Shown here: in pieces, positions 52,286 through 61,179 of the stretch
Layout of the letters: each line of letters begins with the position of its first letter
How positions within the stretch are numbered: the stretch's first letter is position 1
Source: Anaerohalosphaeraceae bacterium
Lineage (GTDB): Bacteria; Planctomycetota; Phycisphaerae; Sedimentisphaerales; Anaerohalosphaeraceae
Assembly (NCBI GenBank): GCA_037479115.1
Contig: JBBFLK010000002.1
Span: 62,001-126,000 of the forward strand
Reading direction: 5' to 3'
Length of the DNA stretch: 64,000 nt
The notes under the pieces: generated by a model
Seen by the model: the letters and a program-made list of their open reading frames with translations, nothing else
The model's database searches: none
Told to the model about the DNA's origin: nothing
Position numbers and translations under genes: made by a program

Positions 52286-52884
52286 CAGGACAGCACCCCC
52301 GTAAAACCGATAAACGCCAGCGCCATCAGGCCGGCGATAATCAGAGTAATTCCAGGTCCCTGAAGCCCCGCCGGCACACGGGACTCATTAAACCGCTGGC
52401 GAATTCCCGCCATGGCCAAGATGGCCAGAAGCCAGCCCAACCCGCTGCCGAAACCGTATCCAATCGTCACAATCAGGGAATACTCGCGGATGACCATAAA
52501 AAGCGAGGCCCCCAGAATCGCACAGTTAACCGTAATCAGCGGCAGAAAAATGCCGAGATTCTGATAGAGCCGAGGCGAGAACCGGTCCAGAATCATCTCG
52601 ACCACCTGCACAAACGCCGCAATGATGATAATAAACAGGATGAACCGGAAAAACTCCAGTCCCAGCGGAACCAGAATCCAGTGATAGGCCATCCAGTTCA
52701 GCAGACAGGTAAACGTCATCACAAAAACCACCGCCCCGCCCAGCCCGGCGGCGGTTCGCACTTCGCGGGATACGGACGTAAACGGGCACATCCCCAAAAA
52801 CGTCGTCAGCAGGATGTTGTTGGTAAACACCGCCGCAAAGCAAACCACAACCGCCTGCCAGAGTTCCGCGCCAAGACCGTTCAT
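52285..52884 (-). CDS. nqrE: Na+-translocating NADH:quinone reductase subunit E
   Basis: 199 residues, six membrane helices. NqrE/RnfA-family features include AAVFTNNILLTTFLGMCPF and PLITVNCAILGASLFM, with conserved Cys on inverted half-helices that bind the intramembrane iron centre. The ATG overlaps the nqrD stop by four bases. Confidence 0.95.
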   Translation of the reverse strand: MNGLGAELWQAVVVCFAAVFTNNILLTTFLGMCPFTSVSREVRTAAGLGGAVVFVMTFTCLLNWMAYHWILVPLGLEFFRFILFIIIIAAFVQVVEMILDRFSPRLYQNLGIFLPLITVNCAILGASLFMVIREYSLIVTIGYGFGSGLGWLLAILAMAGIRQRFNESRVPAGLQGPGITLIIAGLMALAFIGFTGVLS

Positions 52885-53504
52885 TTTTTAACCTCCCTGG
52901 GCCGAATCGACCGGCAGGCCCAAATGACACAAGCCAGCACAAAAAACCCGCCCGGCGGCATCACCATAATAATCCACTTATCCCAATGCGTGGAAAAATA
53001 CGGCAGCGGCCAGCCGCAGAAGGTTCCCATCCCCAGCCCTTCCCGAATGACCGCAATCCCAAGCAAAACGGCGGAATACCCCAACCCGTTAAAGAACCCA
53101 TCCCAGAAGGCCGGACCCGGCGGATTCGAACCGGCAAAGGCCTCGCAGCGGCCCATCACGATGCAGTTGGTGATAATCAGCCCCACATATGGGCCCAGAC
53201 TGCGGCTCATATCCGGCCAATAGGCCTTCAGGACCACATCCACAATAATCACATAGAAGGCTATAATCAGCGTCTGCACCATCATTCGGATATTCCGGGG
53301 AGTCCAGCTGCGCAGCAGTGAAACCGTCCAGCAGCTTAAGGCCGTTACGAGCGTCAGAGCCGTACACATCACAAAGGTGTTCAGCACCAGATTGGTCACG
53401 GCCAGCGTACTGCAAATCCCCAGAATCTGGCGAAAGATAGGGTTATCCTTCCAGAGCCCATCGCGAATGATTTCCTGCATGGGTTTGACCGAAGCCGTTT
53501 TCAC
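52881..53504 (-). CDS. nqrD: Na+-translocating NADH:quinone reductase subunit D
   Basis: 207 residues, membrane protein of the NqrD/RnfE family. Visible are LWKDNPIFRQILGICSTLAVTN, VGLIITNCIVMGRCEAFAG and the conserved Cys in these half-helices. It pairs with NqrE. It is coupled to nqrC and nqrE by ATGA overlaps. Confidence 0.95.
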   Translation of the reverse strand: MKTASVKPMQEIIRDGLWKDNPIFRQILGICSTLAVTNLVLNTFVMCTALTLVTALSCWTVSLLRSWTPRNIRMMVQTLIIAFYVIIVDVVLKAYWPDMSRSLGPYVGLIITNCIVMGRCEAFAGSNPPGPAFWDGFFNGLGYSAVLLGIAVIREGLGMGTFCGWPLPYFSTHWDKWIIMVMPPGGFFVLACVIWACRSIRPREVKK

Positions 53505-54112
53505 AATCGCCCCTCCCTGCGCATCGCATCCAGCCAGTCTTTCAGCTGTTCATTCAAAATCGCCTCCAGACGCACACAGGTCTGTGTGGCTCCGCTGATG
53601 GCGTGCACCTGCCCTTCCGACAAAACCGTCCCCTCCGGCTTCAGCTCCAGCAGCAGCCCCTGCGAGCGAAGCCGCAGCCCCTCAAACTGACGGCGGAAAA
53701 ACGGCTCCACAATCCGGGCCCCCAAGCCCGGGGTTTCATTGACCTCATAAAAAGCCAGCCCCAACAGCTTTTGACCGTCCGGAGAAACGGCGGCAACTCC
53801 CTTGATGGGAGCCCAGAATCCTTTCCCTTCAAAAGGCAGAGCAAAACCGGCAAGGACACCGTCTTTTTTATAAACCCAGGCCTTCCCATATTCCGGGTTC
53901 TGAGCGAAATGCTCCTGAAACAGCCGGTTGACCTCGGCATCCGTTTTATAGGAGAAGTTTCCGAAAGCCGTCAAAACCGCCTTTTCAAAAGCCAAACGTT
54001 CATTGGCCAGAACGCGCGTCTGCGTTCCCCGGGCAAACCCGATAATCAGCGTGCTGAAAAACGCTGTAATCAGAAACATATAACCGACGGCATAGAAAGA
54101 GCGGGAATTCAT
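53501..54112 (-). CDS. nqrC: Na+-translocating NADH:quinone reductase subunit C
   Basis: 203 residues. One N-terminal membrane helix is followed by a periplasmic FMN-binding domain. The flavinylation motif is SGATQTC near residue 177, where FMN is attached to Thr. NETPGLGARI is also typical. It is shorter than Vibrio NqrC, lacking an insert. It is coupled to nqrB by an ATGA overlap. Confidence 0.94.
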   Translation of the reverse strand: MNSRSFYAVGYMFLITAFFSTLIIGFARGTQTRVLANERLAFEKAVLTAFGNFSYKTDAEVNRLFQEHFAQNPEYGKAWVYKKDGVLAGFALPFEGKGFWAPIKGVAAVSPDGQKLLGLAFYEVNETPGLGARIVEPFFRRQFEGLRLRSQGLLLELKPEGTVLSEGQVHAISGATQTCVRLEAILNEQLKDWLDAMRREGRL

Positions 54113-55170
54113 ACAGCCGCCTCCTGAACCGGTTTTCTTCGCTGCTGCCAGGCATTGACCGCCACATCCAGAATCGGAGCAAACATATTGCCCAGCAGAA
54201 TCGAAAACATCAGACCGCCGTTAAAAATGGAAAAGTTTCGAATCACCAGGGTACAGGTCCCAATGAGAATCCCATAGATAATTTTGGCCGGTTCCGTACG
54301 CGGCGAGGTGACAGGGTCTGTCGCCATAAAAAAGGCACCGAACAAAAAGCCCCCTCCGAGAACGGCCATCATCGCTCCAGGCACCGGCTGAACACCCAGT
54401 TGATACAGAATTTCATTTAGAACTGCGTAGGAGCCGACCGTTGAGAGGATGACGGTCCGGCTGGCTGTTTTGGTGACAAAGAGATACAGCCCCCCTATCA
54501 AAATCAGCAGGGCACTGGTTACCCCCGCCGAACCGCCGATTCGCCCGAAGAAAAGCCCTTTGAATATCGTCCATTTGGAGACGGTCACGGTTTGTTTTTC
54601 GTCGATGAGAAAAGGAATATCTCCAGCCGGCTCGGTCCAGGTCCCCAGCTGAATCCTGCCGGCTTTTTTATGAGCCATCGGAGTGGCACTCGTGACGGCC
54701 GATACGCCGTCCGGCCCGACGGCGGTTGTCCATTGCAGCAAGGCCCCAAGCGGCCCCTGTGCCGGCGGCGCCCAGATGCCGGTCATTGCCACAGGAAAAC
54801 AGACATAGACAAAACAGCGTCCGGCCATGGCGGGATTAAAAAAATTCCTGCCGAATCCGCCGAAAACCTCCTTGCTAAAAATGACCGCAAAGGCCATCCC
54901 GACCGCCAGCACATGCCAGCCCACAGTCGGCGGCATAATCAGAGTAAAAAGAACTGCGGTAACAAAGACCGCTTCGCTGACGGGCTCGTTTCGGCGGCGG
55001 CAGAAAAGCCATTCGAGGGAAAAACCCCATACGCAGCAGAAGGCCGCCATCGCGACAATTCGAAAACCGAAATAATACCAGCCGCCCAGCAGACAGGGCA
55101 CCAGCGCCAGCAGCACTTTTCGCATCGCCGGCTGCCTGCGGAGCCAAGACTGTCGGGCCTGCGGGGTCAT
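54109..55170 (-). CDS. nqrB: Na+-translocating NADH:quinone reductase subunit B
   Basis: 353 residues, multiple membrane helices. The FMN-attachment region is SAVTSATPM near residue 168, and GGFGRNFFNPAMAGRCFVY and GGGFLFGAFFMATDPVTSP are NqrB/RnfD signatures. It is the first nqr gene in this window. An nqrA gene, normally immediately upstream, is not present; the upstream neighbour is a ferritin-like gene 46 bases away. Confidence 0.95.
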   Translation of the reverse strand: MTPQARQSWLRRQPAMRKVLLALVPCLLGGWYYFGFRIVAMAAFCCVWGFSLEWLFCRRRNEPVSEAVFVTAVLFTLIMPPTVGWHVLAVGMAFAVIFSKEVFGGFGRNFFNPAMAGRCFVYVCFPVAMTGIWAPPAQGPLGALLQWTTAVGPDGVSAVTSATPMAHKKAGRIQLGTWTEPAGDIPFLIDEKQTVTVSKWTIFKGLFFGRIGGSAGVTSALLILIGGLYLFVTKTASRTVILSTVGSYAVLNEILYQLGVQPVPGAMMAVLGGGFLFGAFFMATDPVTSPRTEPAKIIYGILIGTCTLVIRNFSIFNGGLMFSILLGNMFAPILDVAVNAWQQRRKPVQEAAV

Positions 55171-55216
55171 CGGATGTCTCTTGCCTCCCTGCCGCTGCGG
55201 ATTTCAATCCGTTCTG

Positions 55217-55705
55217 CTACAAAGACTGGAGTTTGGCCCCCAGTGCCGTTACGTGGGACATCTCCTCAACAATAATTTTTTCAATTTTGTCTTTGCCGGA
55301 TTTTGTCGGCACGAGCCCCTTGATGCCGACATAGAATGCAATGGAATCTTTTTCGGCATTGATTGCAATCTTCAGCAGCTCCGCCATTGACTCTTTTCCG
55401 GTCAGTTTTTCCATCGGGCCGGCCTTGCCTTCTGTGCCGTGGAAATCCGCCATCGTCTTGAGGTATTGAGCCGCTTCGCCGTCCGGATCATAGACAGCCG
55501 TATCTTTTTCTGAAGGCGACAAGTCCTTCCGCATCAGCGCGAAGGTCTTCTCATGCCCCTCTTCCATGACCGCCAGGTCCAGCAGCATCTTTTTCAAATC
55601 CGGTTTGGCGGCCTTGCCGGCTGCTTCCCGATAAAACCGAGCCGCATTGCTCTCAATTCGCTCTGCAATTTCAAAAATCTCGTCCGCATTAAAAGTGATG
55701 GCCAT
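55217..55705 (-). CDS. Ferritin-like diiron protein without rubredoxin domain
   Basis: 162 residues from ATG 55705; GGGAG nine bases upstream lies inside the ftn end. Four-helix diiron features are EIAERIESNAARFYREAA, EEGHEKTF, AEKDSIAFY and EEMSHV, the rubrerythrin arrangement. No rubredoxin C-terminus is present. It is probably a peroxide- or O2-scavenging or iron-sequestering protein. It lies between ftn (4-base gap) and nqrB. Confidence 0.88.
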   Translation of the reverse strand: MAITFNADEIFEIAERIESNAARFYREAAGKAAKPDLKKMLLDLAVMEEGHEKTFALMRKDLSPSEKDTAVYDPDGEAAQYLKTMADFHGTEGKAGPMEKLTGKESMAELLKIAINAEKDSIAFYVGIKGLVPTKSGKDKIEKIIVEEMSHVTALGAKLQSL

Positions 55706-55709
55706 AAGT

Positions 55710-56207
55710 TTAGTCTCCCGCACCACGCTGTCCCATTTCCTTATCGAGCATATAAAGGCCGCCTTTGCTGTCCTGAACCATTCTGATTTTCGCCAAAATC
55801 AGTTCCGCAGCGGCTTCCTCTTCCACCTGTTCGCTGACAAACCACTGGAGAAACACGCCGGCGGCATAATCTTTCTCCTGGGCAGCCGTTTCGACCAGTT
55901 TATGAATCAAAGCGGTCACATGCCGTTCATGCTTGAGCACCTCTTCAAACATCTTTAGCAGAGATTCCCAGTCGGTCGGGGGAGCGGCAATGGCCCCCAG
56001 TTTGACCCGCCCGCCGCGCTCCACAATATGATGGTAAAACTTCATCGCATGGGTCATTTCTTCCTGGGCCTGGGCCCGCATCCAGTGAGCAAAACCGGGC
56101 AGCTGCATCTCCTCGAGGGCGGCTGACATCGACCAGTACAGGTAGGCTGAATAAGTTTCTGCGGCCAGCTGTTCATTAAAGGCCTTTTCGATTGCCTTGG
56201 AAATCAT
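55710..56207 (-). CDS. ftnA: Ferritin
   Basis: 165 residues from ATG 56207 with GGGGAGA upstream. The non-haem ferritin fold has AETYSAYLYWSM, HWMRAQAQEEMTHAMKFYHHI and EQVEEEAAAELIL supplying the ferroxidase ligands. It oxidises and stores iron, limiting Fenton chemistry. It has its own promoter-like sequence at 56264-56291. Confidence 0.95.
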   Translation of the reverse strand: MISKAIEKAFNEQLAAETYSAYLYWSMSAALEEMQLPGFAHWMRAQAQEEMTHAMKFYHHIVERGGRVKLGAIAAPPTDWESLLKMFEEVLKHERHVTALIHKLVETAAQEKDYAAGVFLQWFVSEQVEEEAAAELILAKIRMVQDSKGGLYMLDKEMGQRGAGD

Positions 56208-56263
56208 AACTATCTCCCCTTTTGCTTGTGTTCCGTTTCCACAGACCGCTTTTCTGTGCTGAT

Positions 56264-56291
56264 ATTGTACAGCCGTCTGTTTTTTTTGCAA
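56264..56291 (-). promoter_or_regulatory. Sigma70-like promoter upstream of ferritin
   Basis: On the minus strand TTGCAA (56291-56286) and TACAAT (56269-56264) are 16 bases apart, inside the 105-base gap between the flavodiiron gene and ftn. It could drive ftn through rubredoxin independently of perR. Confidence 0.6.
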
Positions 56292-56312
56292 TCTGTTGTT
56301 TTTCTTTTTGGT

Positions 56313-57494
56313 TTATTGGCAGAGTCCCGCCTGGCGGTGGCGGTTCAAAATGGTTTCCGCCAATTCATCCAAGGCCGTAAAGACGGCTTCGGTCGGATAC
56401 CCTTTGGCGATAACCGGCGGCAGCATTTCCGCTTTCAGCCCGCTCAGCAGCGAGGTCATCTGCTCCGGCATTTTGCCGGCCCAGCCGTACGAGCCGATTA
56501 ACCCGATAAAACGGGTTTTCGGCCGCAGGGCATTGACCAGCATCGCCGCATAGGCCGCATTGGGATGAGGCCCCGTCAGAACCGTCGGTGTAGCCAGAAC
56601 CACCGTGGCCGCATCCACCAGAGAAATCGCCAGCTTCCCGACATCTCCGCCGGTAATATTGAACACCTGCACGCGGATATTCCGGGATGCCAGGGCCTCC
56701 GTGAAATACTCGACCATCCGACGGGTGCTGTCGTGCATCGAGACAAAGGCAAGCACCACTTCATTCTTGACATCATCGCTGATCCAGTCGCGATAAGCAT
56801 CCATAATAAAGGACGGCTTGGGATAAACCGGTCCGTGACTGGGGGCAATCAGACGAATATCGAGGGTTTCAATCTTCTTCATATTGCCCCGAATGGCCGA
56901 ACGGAACGGCATCATAATCTCTGCATAATAGCGTTTGGCCGCCTCGTAAACCGTCGGTTCGTCCTCCACAAAAAGCCGGCTGGTCGCCTGATGCGAACCG
57001 AAAAAGTCGCAGCTGAACAAAATCCGGTCCTCCGGCAGCCAGGTGCACATCGTTTCCGGCCAATGCACCCACGGCGTGTAAATAAACCGAAGAGTCTTAT
57101 CCCCCAAAGACAGCTCCTGACCGTCTTCGACGGTTATGAACTGCTCTTCTTCCAGCCGCAGGTGGTCCATCAGCATCGTTTTGCATTTTGGATTGGTCAC
57201 CACCTTGGCTTCCGGATACATCAAAAGCACATCAGGAATACTGCCGGAATGGTCCTGCTCGGCATGATGACTGATGACGTAATCCAGTTTCTCAATGCCT
57301 GCCTGAACCAGATGGTCAATCAGTTCGGAGGTCTTGGCCGGGTCAACTGTATCCAGCAAAGCAGTTTTCTGGCTGCCCTTTATCAGGTAGGCATTATAGC
57401 TGGTTCCATCCGGAAGCGGAATCAATTCATCAAAAAGCCGTCGGTCCCAATGCTGGACTCCCACAGCATACACACGTTCAGCCAGGGTGTTCAT
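56313..57494 (-). CDS. fprA: Flavodiiron protein (A-type flavoprotein, O2 reductase)
   Basis: 393 residues. The metallo-beta-lactamase-like diiron domain has HHAEQDHSG near residue 82, WVHWPETM, FSCDFFGSH and SHGP. The flavodoxin domain starts near residue 250 and has the FMN loop SMHDSTRRM. It reduces O2 to water with electrons from rubredoxin. AGGAGA precedes the ATG. The rubredoxin gene lies at the end of the same run. Confidence 0.95.
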   Translation of the reverse strand: MNTLAERVYAVGVQHWDRRLFDELIPLPDGTSYNAYLIKGSQKTALLDTVDPAKTSELIDHLVQAGIEKLDYVISHHAEQDHSGSIPDVLLMYPEAKVVTNPKCKTMLMDHLRLEEEQFITVEDGQELSLGDKTLRFIYTPWVHWPETMCTWLPEDRILFSCDFFGSHQATSRLFVEDEPTVYEAAKRYYAEIMMPFRSAIRGNMKKIETLDIRLIAPSHGPVYPKPSFIMDAYRDWISDDVKNEVVLAFVSMHDSTRRMVEYFTEALASRNIRVQVFNITGGDVGKLAISLVDAATVVLATPTVLTGPHPNAAYAAMLVNALRPKTRFIGLIGSYGWAGKMPEQMTSLLSGLKAEMLPPVIAKGYPTEAVFTALDELAETILNRHRQAGLCQ

Positions 57495-57521
57495 CGGATT
57501 TCTCCTGAAAAGCGAAACATC

Positions 57522-58124
57522 TTATCGCATCATAGACAAAACATTCAGCACAGCATCATAATCCGGCTCAGTCGCCACTTCAGGCACCAGCTGGATATAG
57601 ACAACTTTGCCGTTTTTGTCGGCGATGATAACAGAACGAGCCAGCAGATGCAGTTCTTTGATCAGCAAACCAGTTGCCTTGGCAAAAGCCGCTTCTTTGT
57701 AATCGGAGGCCACCCGCACATGCTCTGCACCAGCGGCACCGCACCAGCGTTTCTGGGCAAACGGCAGGTCCATGCTCACCGTCAAAACAGCCGCTTTGCC
57801 GGCGAGTTTTTTGGCTTCCTCGTTGAACCGCCTCGTCTGCAGATCGCAGATGCCGGTATCCAGAGAAGGTACGGTAGAAAGAATCAGGGTCTGGCCGCGA
57901 AAATCAGACAGTTTGACATCCGACAAATCCGGTGCCGTCAGCACCACATCGGGAAGCGGGTCATTTACGTTCAATTCCCTGCCTACCAGCGTCAAAGGTG
58001 CCCCTTTAAATGTAATCAGCCCTTTTCGTTCCTGCATAATCTCATCCCTTTCCGTTCTGCAGCCGGATTTAAGCAGAACAAGCAAAATTAGCGCTGAAAT
58101 CGTTTTTTTCATCTTTTTTCCCAT
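57522..58124 (-). CDS. tpx: Thiol peroxidase (Tpx) with lipoprotein-type leader
   Basis: 200 residues. The Tpx core has GRELNVNDPLPD, the peroxidatic Cys in VPSLDTGICDLQTRRFNEEA and the resolving Cys in RWCGAAGAEHV. Unlike most Tpx it starts with a hydrophobic leader and lipobox LLKSGC, so it is probably a lipid-anchored exported enzyme. GGAGGG lies next to ATG 58124, and ATG 58112 is also possible. The spacer upstream, 58125-58213, carries repeated CCGAC/GTCGG segments that could form a hairpin. Confidence 0.9.
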   Translation of the reverse strand: MGKKMKKTISALILLVLLKSGCRTERDEIMQERKGLITFKGAPLTLVGRELNVNDPLPDVVLTAPDLSDVKLSDFRGQTLILSTVPSLDTGICDLQTRRFNEEAKKLAGKAAVLTVSMDLPFAQKRWCGAAGAEHVRVASDYKEAAFAKATGLLIKELHLLARSVIIADKNGKVVYIQLVPEVATEPDYDAVLNVLSMMR

Positions 58125-58213
58125 CCCTCCAGGAAGCCCGACCGACTGGGGGTCGGTCAGTCGGCCGGAACGTTCCTGAAAGGCAAACCGTCCCCTCCGG
58201 CTTGGTTATGTCA

Positions 58214-58786
58214 TTAGTAATTCACCGCTTCCAGCTCAAAGAACGCCTGCGGATGAGCACAGGCCGGACAGGTTCCCGGGGCCTCGAGCCCTTCGTGGAC
58301 ATATCCGCAGTTTCTGCAGACCCAGCGCTGCGGCTTGGAACGCTTGAAAACCTTTCCTTCCTTCACATTGGCCTGCAAAGCCAGATAACGATCACGATGT
58401 CTGGCTTCCGCCACCGCTATCTTGCGGAATACACCGGCAATTTCCTTAAATCCTTCCTCTTCCGCCGTTTTGGCAAATTCCGGATACATCACGGTTGTTT
58501 CGTAGTTTTCCCCATGGGCCGCATGGGCCAGATTCTGTTCGGTAGTCCCAATCACACCGGCCGGAAAAGCAGCACAAATTTCTACCTCACCGCCTTCCAG
58601 GAACTTGAACAGACGTTTGGCATGTTCTTTTTCCTGTTCGGCCGTTTCCATAAAGATGGCGGCTATCTGTTCATAGCCTTCCTTTTTGGCCTGACTGGCA
58701 AAATACGTGTACCGATTGCGGGCCTGAGATTCTCCGGCAAAAGCCGTCAGCAAGTTCTTTTCCGTCTTGGTTCCTTTCACTGACAT
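58214..58786 (-). CDS. rbr: Rubrerythrin
   Basis: 190 residues from ATG 58786 with GGGAG upstream. The diiron four-helix domain has [27 protein letters not shown] and [11 protein letters not shown], and the C-terminal rubredoxin-type site has CRNCGY and CPACAHP. It reduces H2O2 to water in the cytoplasm. Its start overlaps the end of perR by ten bases, which indicates coupled expression. Confidence 0.97.
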   Translation of the reverse strand: MSVKGTKTEKNLLTAFAGESQARNRYTYFASQAKKEGYEQIAAIFMETAEQEKEHAKRLFKFLEGGEVEICAAFPAGVIGTTEQNLAHAAHGENYETTVMYPEFAKTAEEEGFKEIAGVFRKIAVAEARHRDRYLALQANVKEGKVFKRSKPQRWVCRNCGYVHEGLEAPGTCPACAHPQAFFELEAVNY

Positions 58787-59265
58787 ACTGCACTTCTCCC
58801 TTCTTCTAACTGTTCTTTTTGTTCCAAACAACGTTTACAGATACCCTCAAAATAAACGCTTTTTCGCAAAACCGTACATTGGTCCGCCAAACAGGACGGA
58901 ACTTCAATTTTCTCGAATGGTTCATATTGAAAATCGATGATGGTGCCGCACCGCAGGCACCGGAAATGCTGGTGGTCTTCCAGCCCGCCGTCATAACGTT
59001 TCGGCTGGCCGGTCCCTTCCACCAGAAAAGCCGCCCCGATTTGGAGCAGAGTATTGAGTGTTCGGTTGACCGTATCCAGAGAAATGCTCGGCATCTCTTG
59101 TCGAACCTGCCGATAAACCTCTTCGGCCGTCGGGTGGTCTCTGGACTCGAGCAAAACCTTAAAGACCCCCAAACGCTGCGGGGTAATCTTTAACCCTTTG
59201 GACCGGCAGAGGGTTTCGAAGTCTTTCAGCCTTTCCTCAATTGTTTTTACAGTCTCTTTGGACAT
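58777..59265 (-). CDS. perR: Fur-family peroxide regulator (PerR-like)
   Basis: 162 residues. The N-terminal winged helix has [25 protein letters not shown], and the dimer domain has [13 protein letters not shown] and a C-terminal CKRC, the structural zinc site. The regulatory metal site lies around DHQHFR. It is the first gene of the run that continues with rubrerythrin, so PerR rather than Fur or Zur is the best reading. A direct repeat of TGTTCTTAT lies 30-55 bases upstream. Confidence 0.88.
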   Translation of the reverse strand: MSKETVKTIEERLKDFETLCRSKGLKITPQRLGVFKVLLESRDHPTAEEVYRQVRQEMPSISLDTVNRTLNTLLQIGAAFLVEGTGQPKRYDGGLEDHQHFRCLRCGTIIDFQYEPFEKIEVPSCLADQCTVLRKSVYFEGICKRCLEQKEQLEEGRSAVCQ

Positions 59266-59294
59266 CGATTTTATTTTTTTAACTAATTAGTATA

Positions 59295-59320
59295 TGTTCT
59301 TATTTAGTTTTTGTTCTTAT
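59295..59320. repeat. Direct repeat TGTTCTTAT upstream of perR, possible operator
   Basis: Two identical nine-base copies at 59295-59303 and 59312-59320, spaced 17 bases, sit in the A/T-rich perR control region (59266-59363). Read on the minus strand they are ATAAGAACA. No inverted 7-1-7 Fur or PerR box is seen, so this is only a candidate autoregulatory site. Confidence 0.45.
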
Positions 59321-59363
59321 GCAAGTTAAATTTTTGTTAAAAAATGCAAAAAGAGCACATTCT

Positions 59364-60011
59364 CTAAAGAGACTGAAACTGAATATCAACGCAAGTCCCG
59401 TTTATCTCAGCGGTTGCGTAAAGCCCATTTTTAAAAGGGCCGGGATTTACAAGAATTGTTCTGCCGATTTTGTCTTTGGATACGGCTTCATGAATATGAC
59501 CCGAAACGGCAAGAATCGGCTCTGTCTCCATAATAAAAGTTCGTATGGCACGGCTACCTGTATGCTGACCTTGCGCAAATTTGTCCACAGATGTATTGAA
59601 TGCAGGCTGATGGGAAACAAATACAAAAGGCAAGCTCGGCTTCAAAGCAGATTTTATCTTTTGGAGAGTCTTTAGAAAAGGAGAATTTGGATATTCTCTG
59701 TCTTGGTTAAATACCGACGGTTCTGTTCCGCTTATCCCTGCGAAACAAAAATTCTGATGTTCCACCACGATTCCATCCAGCAACGCTCCCCTGTCCTTCA
59801 GAAGCTCTGCAACGCCGGAAGGGTCGCAATTTCCCGAAACACCCAAAACAACCGGACAATGCTCCTCCAGAACAGATAATATTTCGCGGACTTTCTCCAA
59901 TCCGCCGAAATTCGCAATGTCTCCGGCCAAAAGCACTGCGTCATGGCCTCCCGCGACAGCATCCAGGCCTTCGACTCTGTTATGCAAATCTGCCAACAGT
60001 AAAAGTCTCAC
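59364..60011 (-). CDS. Metallophosphoesterase (calcineurin-like)
   Basis: 215 residues from GTG 60011; a TTG 18 codons upstream is another possible start. The five calcineurin blocks are ADLHNR, LAGDIANFGG, GVSGNCD, FVSHQP and SGHIHE, giving a binuclear metal site. It is an YfcE/MJ0936-like small phosphodiesterase or phosphatase. The substrate is unknown. It is transcribed divergently from aroF. Confidence 0.88.
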   Translation of the reverse strand: MRLLLLADLHNRVEGLDAVAGGHDAVLLAGDIANFGGLEKVREILSVLEEHCPVVLGVSGNCDPSGVAELLKDRGALLDGIVVEHQNFCFAGISGTEPSVFNQDREYPNSPFLKTLQKIKSALKPSLPFVFVSHQPAFNTSVDKFAQGQHTGSRAIRTFIMETEPILAVSGHIHEAVSKDKIGRTILVNPGPFKNGLYATAEINGTCVDIQFQSL

Positions 60012-60159
60012 AGTAACCCCGTTTTTCGCCTTTGAAATTCTATCCCGTCCCGTCAGCAGGGTCAAAATCTTTCCGTTTTTTGTTTCCTTGAAAAAAAAGT
60101 CATCCGATGATAGGATTTTTTCTTTTCACGAAAACCATTAATTCCGGAAAGATACGAAT

Positions 60160-61179
60160 ATGATTGTCGTAATGAAACCGGGGGCGACGGAAGCCCAGAT
60201 TCAGCACGTCGTCAAATTGGTCCGAGAGTACGGGCTGAAAGAACATATTATTTACGGCACAGACCGCACCGTAATTGCCTGTTTAGGCGACAAACGGGCT
60301 GTGGACAAAGGAGCCATCGAAAATGCCCCGATGGTGGAAAAGATTGTGCCGATTCTGGCTCCCTACAAAATGGCTTCGCTGGAAGTCAAAAAAGAACGCA
60401 CGATTATCCCCATCGGTCCTCGGCAGTTTCCCATCGGCGGCACCAAAATCGGCGTCATCGCCGGTCCCTGCGCCGTCGAAAGCCGCGAGCAGGTCCTTCA
60501 GACCGCCCGCCAGGCGGCCGCGGCCGGATGCATCGGCTTTCGCGGCGGGGCCTTCAAGCCGCGAACAAGCCCGTACAGCCATCAGGGCCTGGGCAAAAAG
60601 GGCCTGGAACTGCTGGCGGAAGCCAGACAGGAAACCGGATTGGCCATCGTAACCGAAGTAGTGGGGCTGGAACAAATCGAAGAAGTGCTTCCGGTGGCCG
60701 ATGTTCTGCAAATCGGCGCCCGCAATATGCAGCATTATCCGCTGCTGGAAGCCGTCGGCCAAACGAAAAAGCCGGTTCTGCTGAAACGAGGGATGAGCGC
60801 CACGCTGGATGAGTTTCTTCTGGCCGCCGAGTACATTATCAACGCCGGCAACCCAAACGTAATTCTCTGCGAGCGGGGTATTCGAACATTTGAAACCTAT
60901 GTCCGCAACACGCTGCCGCTGGCCATTATTCCTGCCCTGCGGGAACGGACCCACCTGCCGGTTGTCGTCGACCCGTCTCACGGAACCGGCCACGCCTATA
61001 TGGTGCCTTCGATGAGTCTGGCTGCTGTGGCCGCCGGAGCCGACGGGCTGCTGATTGAGTGCCATCCTGACCCGGAACACGCCGTATCCGACGGAGCCCA
61101 GTCCATCACTCCGGAGACGCTGAATCGCCTGATAATGCAGCTTCGAAAAGTTGCTCAGGCCGTTGACCGGGATTTATAA
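60160..61179 (+). CDS. aroF: 3-deoxy-7-phosphoheptulonate synthase (DAHP synthase, Thermotoga type)
   Basis: 339 residues. An N-terminal ferredoxin-like regulatory domain (residues 1-70) is followed by the DAHPS barrel with [40 protein letters not shown] and [14 protein letters not shown], which bind metal, PEP and erythrose-4-phosphate. It is the first enzyme of the shikimate pathway. The N-terminal domain usually confers feedback inhibition by aromatic amino acids. The stop codon overlaps the convergent sigma54 regulator gene by six bases. Confidence 0.95.
   Translation: MIVVMKPGATEAQIQHVVKLVREYGLKEHIIYGTDRTVIACLGDKRAVDKGAIENAPMVEKIVPILAPYKMASLEVKKERTIIPIGPRQFPIGGTKIGVIAGPCAVESREQVLQTARQAAAAGCIGFRGGAFKPRTSPYSHQGLGKKGLELLAEARQETGLAIVTEVVGLEQIEEVLPVADVLQIGARNMQHYPLLEAVGQTKKPVLLKRGMSATLDEFLLAAEYIINAGNPNVILCERGIRTFETYVRNTLPLAIIPALRERTHLPVVVDPSHGTGHAYMVPSMSLAAVAAGADGLLIECHPDPEHAVSDGAQSITPETLNRLIMQLRKVAQAVDRDL

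Noticed and set aside
50525-55170. Interpreting the membrane complex as Rnf
   Set aside because: NqrF-type FAD/NADH/[2Fe-2S] fusion is present and RnfB and RnfC are absent, so it is Nqr.
56565-58091. 508-codon plus-strand frame opposite fprA and tpx
   Set aside because: The minus-strand products contain complete catalytic motifs of the flavodiiron and Tpx families.
58125-58213. Repeated CCGAC/GTCGG segments as an attachment site or IS end
   Set aside because: No transposase or target duplication is adjacent; the segments fit a local hairpin between rbr and tpx.
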